From contig JAYFNX010000055.1 of assembly GCA_034933245.1 (NCBI GenBank), forward strand, positions 1 to 26,136: a stretch of DNA of 26,136 nucleotides. The letters are read 5' to 3'. Of the stretch, positions 23,203 through 26,136 are shown in pieces. Within the stretch, counting starts at the first letter, position 1; every line of letters starts with the position of its first letter. The notes below the pieces were generated by a model. It was not told the DNA's origin, made no database searches, and saw only the letters and a list, made by a program, of their open reading frames with translations. Source of the stretch: Pelethousia sp034933245. Its GTDB lineage: Bacteria; Bacillota; Clostridia; Christensenellales; CAG-138. The translations under genes were made by a program, and so were the position numbers.

Positions 23203-24933
23203 ATGGATTATAAAACGAGCTACCATGCTTGGTTGCAGGCCAAGGAGCTGGAGCCCGCCCTGCGGGAGGAATTGGAGGCCATTGCGGAAAACCCGGCGGA
23301 GCAGGAGGATCGCTTCTATACGGAGCTTGCCTTCGGTACGGCAGGACTTCGGGGCATCCTGGGAGCGGGCACCAACCGCATGAACGTGCATGTGGTGCGC
23401 CGGGCGACCCAGGGCCTGGCAGATTATTTGAACACCTTCGATGGCGCGCGGGAAAGAGGGGTTGCCATCGCGTATGATTCGCGGCACATGAGCGATGCGT
23501 TTGCCAAGGAGGCGGCGCTGGTTCTTGCCCAAAACGGGATCCGGGCTTATCTTTACGCCTCCCTACATTCTGTGCCACAGCTTTCCTTTACCGTCCTTCA
23601 TTTCAAATGCATAGCCGGCATTGTTATTACCGCCAGCCACAATCCGCCGGCCTATAATGGCTACAAGGTTTATTGGGAACATGGGGGCCAGGCTGGCCCC
23701 GAACAAGCGGACGCGATCCTCCGGTATATACAACAGGTGGATTATTTCAACGTAACCCCCATGGCGGAAACCCTGGCCGTTGAAAAGGGATTGCTGCGGA
23801 TGATCGGCTCTGAGGTGGATGAAGCATACTATGCGGCCATTGAAACGTTGCTATTGCACGAGAAACTTGTGCGGGAAAAAGGTAAGGAGCTCAAGCTGGT
23901 GTACACGCCCTTGCATGGGGCGGGCTGTGTTCCTGTGCAGGCCATCCTGCATCGCATTGGGATAAAAAATGTATCCGTCGTGAAAGAACAAGCGGAGCCG
24001 GACGGCAACTTTCCCACGGTTAAGGCGCCGAACCCCGAAGACCCGAAAGCCTTTACGCTGGCCTTCCATTTGGCGGACAAAGTGGGGGCGGACGTCATTT
24101 TAGCCACAGATCCGGATTCGGACAGGCTGGGGGCAGCCGTGCGATGCAGGGACGGTCGCTTTACCGTGCTGACGGGAAATCAGATCGGCAGCCTGCTTAT
24201 TCACTATATTCTCTCGTCCAAAGCGGCGTTGGGGACATTGCCGAAGAATGGCCTGGTGGTAAAATCCATTGTGAGCACCACGATGGCGGATGCGATTTGC
24301 CGCCATTATGGGGTCGAAATTCGGGATGTGCTGACGGGTTTCCGCTTTATTTCCGAGCAGATCGCCCAATGCGAGGCAACGGGAGAGCGGCAGTTTCTCT
24401 TTGGGTTTGAGGAGAGCTTCGGATTCCTGGCGGGGTCATTTGCCCGGGATAAGGATGCCATCTGCGCGGCCATGCTCTTAAGCGAAGCCTGCGTGGTCTA
24501 TCGGGAAGCGGGCAAGACCCTTTATGATGTGTTGCAGGAGATGTACGAGGCGTATGGGTACTTTAAAGAAGCCGTCAAGTCCTATACGTTGGAAGGAAAG
24601 GCCGGCCTAGAAAAAATTCGCGCCGCCATGGAGGCCTTGCGCAAAAATCCCCCGCAGGAAATGGGGGGGGAGAATATCATTATTTGGGAGGATCTAAAGA
24701 GCGGGACGCGGCGTTCCACGGCGGAAACCACGGCTACGACCCTGCCAAAATCCGACGTGCTGCGCTATTTCTTTTCCAAAGGGGCCTGGCTTTGCATCCG
24801 GCCGAGCGGCACGGAGCCCAAACTCAAGCTGTACATTGGCGCCGGTGCAAAGCGGGAGGCAGAGGTGGACGCCTGCTTGACGAAGCTGATGATGGAGACG
24901 GATGCAACCATCCGTAGACTGTTGGAATCCTAA
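23203..24933 (+). CDS. Phospho-sugar mutase (phosphoglucomutase/phosphomannomutase)
   Basis: This is a 576-aa alpha-D-phosphohexomutase, converting hexose-1- and hexose-6-phosphates (most likely glucose, possibly mannose), a link between glycolysis and wall or glycan precursors. The four domains carry the expected loops: GTAGLRG (substrate entry), TASHNPPAYNGYK with the phospho-Ser near 145, DPDSDR near 303-308 (Mg2+), GFEESFGFL (sugar specificity) and RPSGTEPKLKLY near 533 (phosphate binding). The length matches the large PgcA/PGM2-like group of Firmicutes. All catalytic residues are present. It follows radC by six bases and ends at a strong terminator. Confidence 0.95.
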   Translation: MDYKTSYHAWLQAKELEPALREELEAIAENPAEQEDRFYTELAFGTAGLRGILGAGTNRMNVHVVRRATQGLADYLNTFDGARERGVAIAYDSRHMSDAFAKEAALVLAQNGIRAYLYASLHSVPQLSFTVLHFKCIAGIVITASHNPPAYNGYKVYWEHGGQAGPEQADAILRYIQQVDYFNVTPMAETLAVEKGLLRMIGSEVDEAYYAAIETLLLHEKLVREKGKELKLVYTPLHGAGCVPVQAILHRIGIKNVSVVKEQAEPDGNFPTVKAPNPEDPKAFTLAFHLADKVGADVILATDPDSDRLGAAVRCRDGRFTVLTGNQIGSLLIHYILSSKAALGTLPKNGLVVKSIVSTTMADAICRHYGVEIRDVLTGFRFISEQIAQCEATGERQFLFGFEESFGFLAGSFARDKDAICAAMLLSEACVVYREAGKTLYDVLQEMYEAYGYFKEAVKSYTLEGKAGLEKIRAAMEALRKNPPQEMGGENIIIWEDLKSGTRRSTAETTATTLPKSDVLRYFFSKGAWLCIRPSGTEPKLKLYIGAGAKREAEVDACLTKLMMETDATIRRLLES

Positions 24934-24961
24934 CTTACAATTAAAAGCAACGGATAAAAGC

Positions 24962-24994
24962 AACGGAGCCCGTGGGAATCGGGCTCCGTTTTGC
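24962..24994. terminator. Shared terminator between the mutase and barstar genes
   Basis: AACGGAGCCCG (24962-24972) pairs over 11 bp with 24980-24990 around TGGGAAT, followed by TTT. The A/T-rich flanks on the other side allow it to serve both convergent units. Confidence 0.88.
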
Positions 24995-25002
24995 TACAAG
25001 CA

Positions 25003-25269
25003 TTAATGGAGAAGTAAACGGATGCCGGGGTGTTCCGCCGCGGCATCCACGAACACCTGGAACAGGCGCAAGCCATAGCCATCGCCATTTTTCCGCAGGG
25101 CACGAACATGACGAAAGCGAAGGCAACAGGCCGGCAGGCTTGTAAGCGCATCGTGAAGGGCGTCCAAATTGAATCCTAAATAGCGGTAGCGTCCAAGCTT
25201 TTTCTTAAGATAGCGATGGGATGCCTCCTTGGAGGTGAAACGGCGACCGTCCAGCAGGATGTTGAGCAT
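25003..25269 (-). CDS. Barstar-family ribonuclease inhibitor
   Basis: This 88-aa barstar homologue should bind and block the RNase encoded just upstream. MLNILLDGRRFTSKEASHRYLKKKL is the family opening. The inhibitory helix YLGFNLDALHDALTSL has Asn 34, Asp 36 and Asp 40, the positions of Asn33, Asp35 and Asp39 of Bacillus barstar. The C-terminal FQVFVDAAAEHPGIRLLL matches the last helix and strand, with Asp 75 at the position of Glu76. GGGGAGGA favours ATG 25269 over the ATG two codons upstream, and the longer frame is not homologous. The start is three bases from the RNase stop, the usual toxin-inhibitor coupling. The inhibitor lacks a signal peptide, as expected for protection inside the cell. 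Confidence 0.9.
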   Translation of the reverse strand: MLNILLDGRRFTSKEASHRYLKKKLGRYRYLGFNLDALHDALTSLPACCLRFRHVRALRKNGDGYGLRLFQVFVDAAAEHPGIRLLLH

Positions 25270-25271
25270 GG

Positions 25272-25820
25272 TCATTCCTCCCCGTAAAGCAGTGTGAAGC
25301 TGTCGTAATGATTGGCTGTATAATAGATAAGACCGTCGTTGGAGAACACGATACGTTCGGCGCCCCTGCTGGATTTGCCAAGGGTATTGATATCGCACTC
25401 GGTATAAACACGACCCCGTGCATCCGGCAGAAGACCCTCGTAGTTGCCAAAATTGTCTCCGCCGATGCATTTGCCGGGCGCATACGGCTCCAGATCACCG
25501 CCGTCCCAGCCAAGGGAGCGGGCTTCGTTCTTGGTAAGATAGTTTGCAGGCAAGTGGCCGTAAGCATGAAGATAGAGAGAGACATCCGCCTGGCTATCAT
25601 ACGTACCGTCCTCACTTAAGGATGCCGGGGCAGGAGATAAGACCGGCGTTTGCGCAGGCGAGCTTTTCGGAAGGAGCGGCGTATTTTCCAGGATGCCCTC
25701 GGTCAAATGCGGCATAATGGGTTGCATGGTGAAAGCGGGGCTCTGCATAAACCGGGCGCAGGCGCATAAGGCAAGAAGCAGGAAAAGACACAAAACCAAA
25801 GAGAACCAACGTTTAATCAC
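25272..25820 (-). CDS. Exported barnase-type ribonuclease, probable lipoprotein
   Basis: About 182 aa from GTG 25820, preferred because AAAAGGAGAG precedes it, while ATG 25841 has no ribosome site. An N-terminal signal (IKRWFSLVLCLFLLLALCAC) ends in LCAC, a lipobox-like site with Cys 21. A Pro/Ser-rich spacer follows (to about 75), then the RNase domain: Lys 97 in YLTKNEA, GGDNFGNYEGLLP, TECDIN with catalytic Glu 141, SRGAERIVFS (Arg 152, Arg 156) and ANHYDSFTLLY with His 171. These match Lys27, Glu73, Arg83/Arg87 and His102 of barnase. It cleaves RNA and lies in an operon with its barstar inhibitor. Role in competition or nutrition is unknown. The spacer and possible lipid anchor differ from plain secreted barnase. 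Confidence 0.9.
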   Translation of the reverse strand: MIKRWFSLVLCLFLLLALCACARFMQSPAFTMQPIMPHLTEGILENTPLLPKSSPAQTPVLSPAPASLSEDGTYDSQADVSLYLHAYGHLPANYLTKNEARSLGWDGGDLEPYAPGKCIGGDNFGNYEGLLPDARGRVYTECDINTLGKSSRGAERIVFSNDGLIYYTANHYDSFTLLYGEE

Positions 25821-26005
25821 AAAAACTCTCCTTTTAATCATGGTGTATACGCTATCATAATACCGAAAAAACCAAAAAAGGGAAAGCGGGATAAAACAGA
25901 AAAATTACGCGGACAAAAAACGGCAAAAACACAGGCATTTTGCGGCTTCCAGCATCCTCCATCTCGATGTTTCACGAAAAAGCTGAAAAAATTGAAAAAA
26001 AGGGA

Positions 26006-26034
26006 TTGACAATAGGGGGGACGTTTGGTATCAT
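26006..26034 (+). promoter_or_regulatory. Strong sigma-A promoter, probably of an rRNA operon
   Basis: TTGACA (26006-26011), 17 bp with a run of six G, and TATCAT (26029-26034). It faces the right edge and is followed by a leader typical of 16S rRNA. The bases between the RNase start and this promoter (25842-26005) are A-rich with no gene that I can support. Confidence 0.8.
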
Positions 26035-26136
26035 AAACAAGCTGCTTCGCGAGGCAAGCGAAAAGCGAGAGCGAGAAGCGGCAAAGCACCTTGAAAACTA
26101 TATAGTGCAGACGAACAAGAAACGCAATGTAATTTG
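26035..26136 (+). other. Leader of a probable rRNA operon (16S gene beyond the window)
   Basis: The stretch CACCTTGAAAACTATATAG is like the boxA-type, CTTTGAAAAC leader found ahead of Firmicutes 16S (and 23S) genes. Before it GCTTC...GAAGC can form a stem. The mature 16S start is not reached. No tRNA is present in this piece. Confidence 0.6.

Noticed and set aside
1..26136. CRISPR array
   Set aside because: No regularly spaced direct repeats of suitable length and no cas genes were seen.

Overview
The window looks like a chromosome piece from an anaerobic, moderately GC-rich Gram-positive of the class Clostridia. The grounds are an oxygen-sensitive class III ribonucleotide reductase with NrdR boxes, strong AGGAGG-type ribosome binding sites, sigma-A promoters, a YdbC-type PC4 protein, a SleB-like wall hydrolase, a barnase/barstar pair and a Firmicutes-style rRNA leader. 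The lineage could be Christensenellales or a relative, but nothing here fixes the genus.

Left part (1-4.8 kb). The tail of an unidentified gene is followed by nrdD-nrdG on the minus strand. Their sigma-A promoter carries two NrdR boxes. Then come an ArsC/Spx-like thioredoxin-fold protein (minus), and ydbC-like plus sfsA (plus), closed by a bidirectional terminator.

Central part (4.9-13.8 kb). A 496-aa HTH protein of a family I cannot name is transcribed away from a seven-gene, tightly packed operon: a 93-aa protein, two zinc-ribbon membrane proteins, an ABC ATPase, two ABC-2 permeases and a radical SAM protein. A perfect 7-3-7 palindrome lies between the divergent units. This is the best candidate for an undescribed system: a zinc-ribbon/exporter/radical-SAM cluster with its own regulator.

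Decay zone (13.8-22.0 kb). This region holds mostly broken genes: a 5'-truncated MFS transporter abutting a frameshifted EamA transporter, a phosphodiester glycosidase remnant, a GT2 glycosyltransferase remnant, a decayed relative of the 496-aa HTH protein, and the 3' end of an IS3-type transposase. Intact islands within it are a DnaJ-type zinc-finger membrane microprotein, a 159-aa unknown and a SleB-like hydrolase. The zone ends at a tRNA-Arg(CCT) gene with a decayed tandem copy beside it.

Right part (22.3-26.1 kb). radC and a phospho-sugar mutase form a short operon that ends at a shared terminator. Convergent to it is an exported barnase-type RNase with its barstar-type inhibitor. The last ~130 bases hold a canonical promoter and a leader resembling the start of an rRNA operon, whose 16S gene would lie outside the window.
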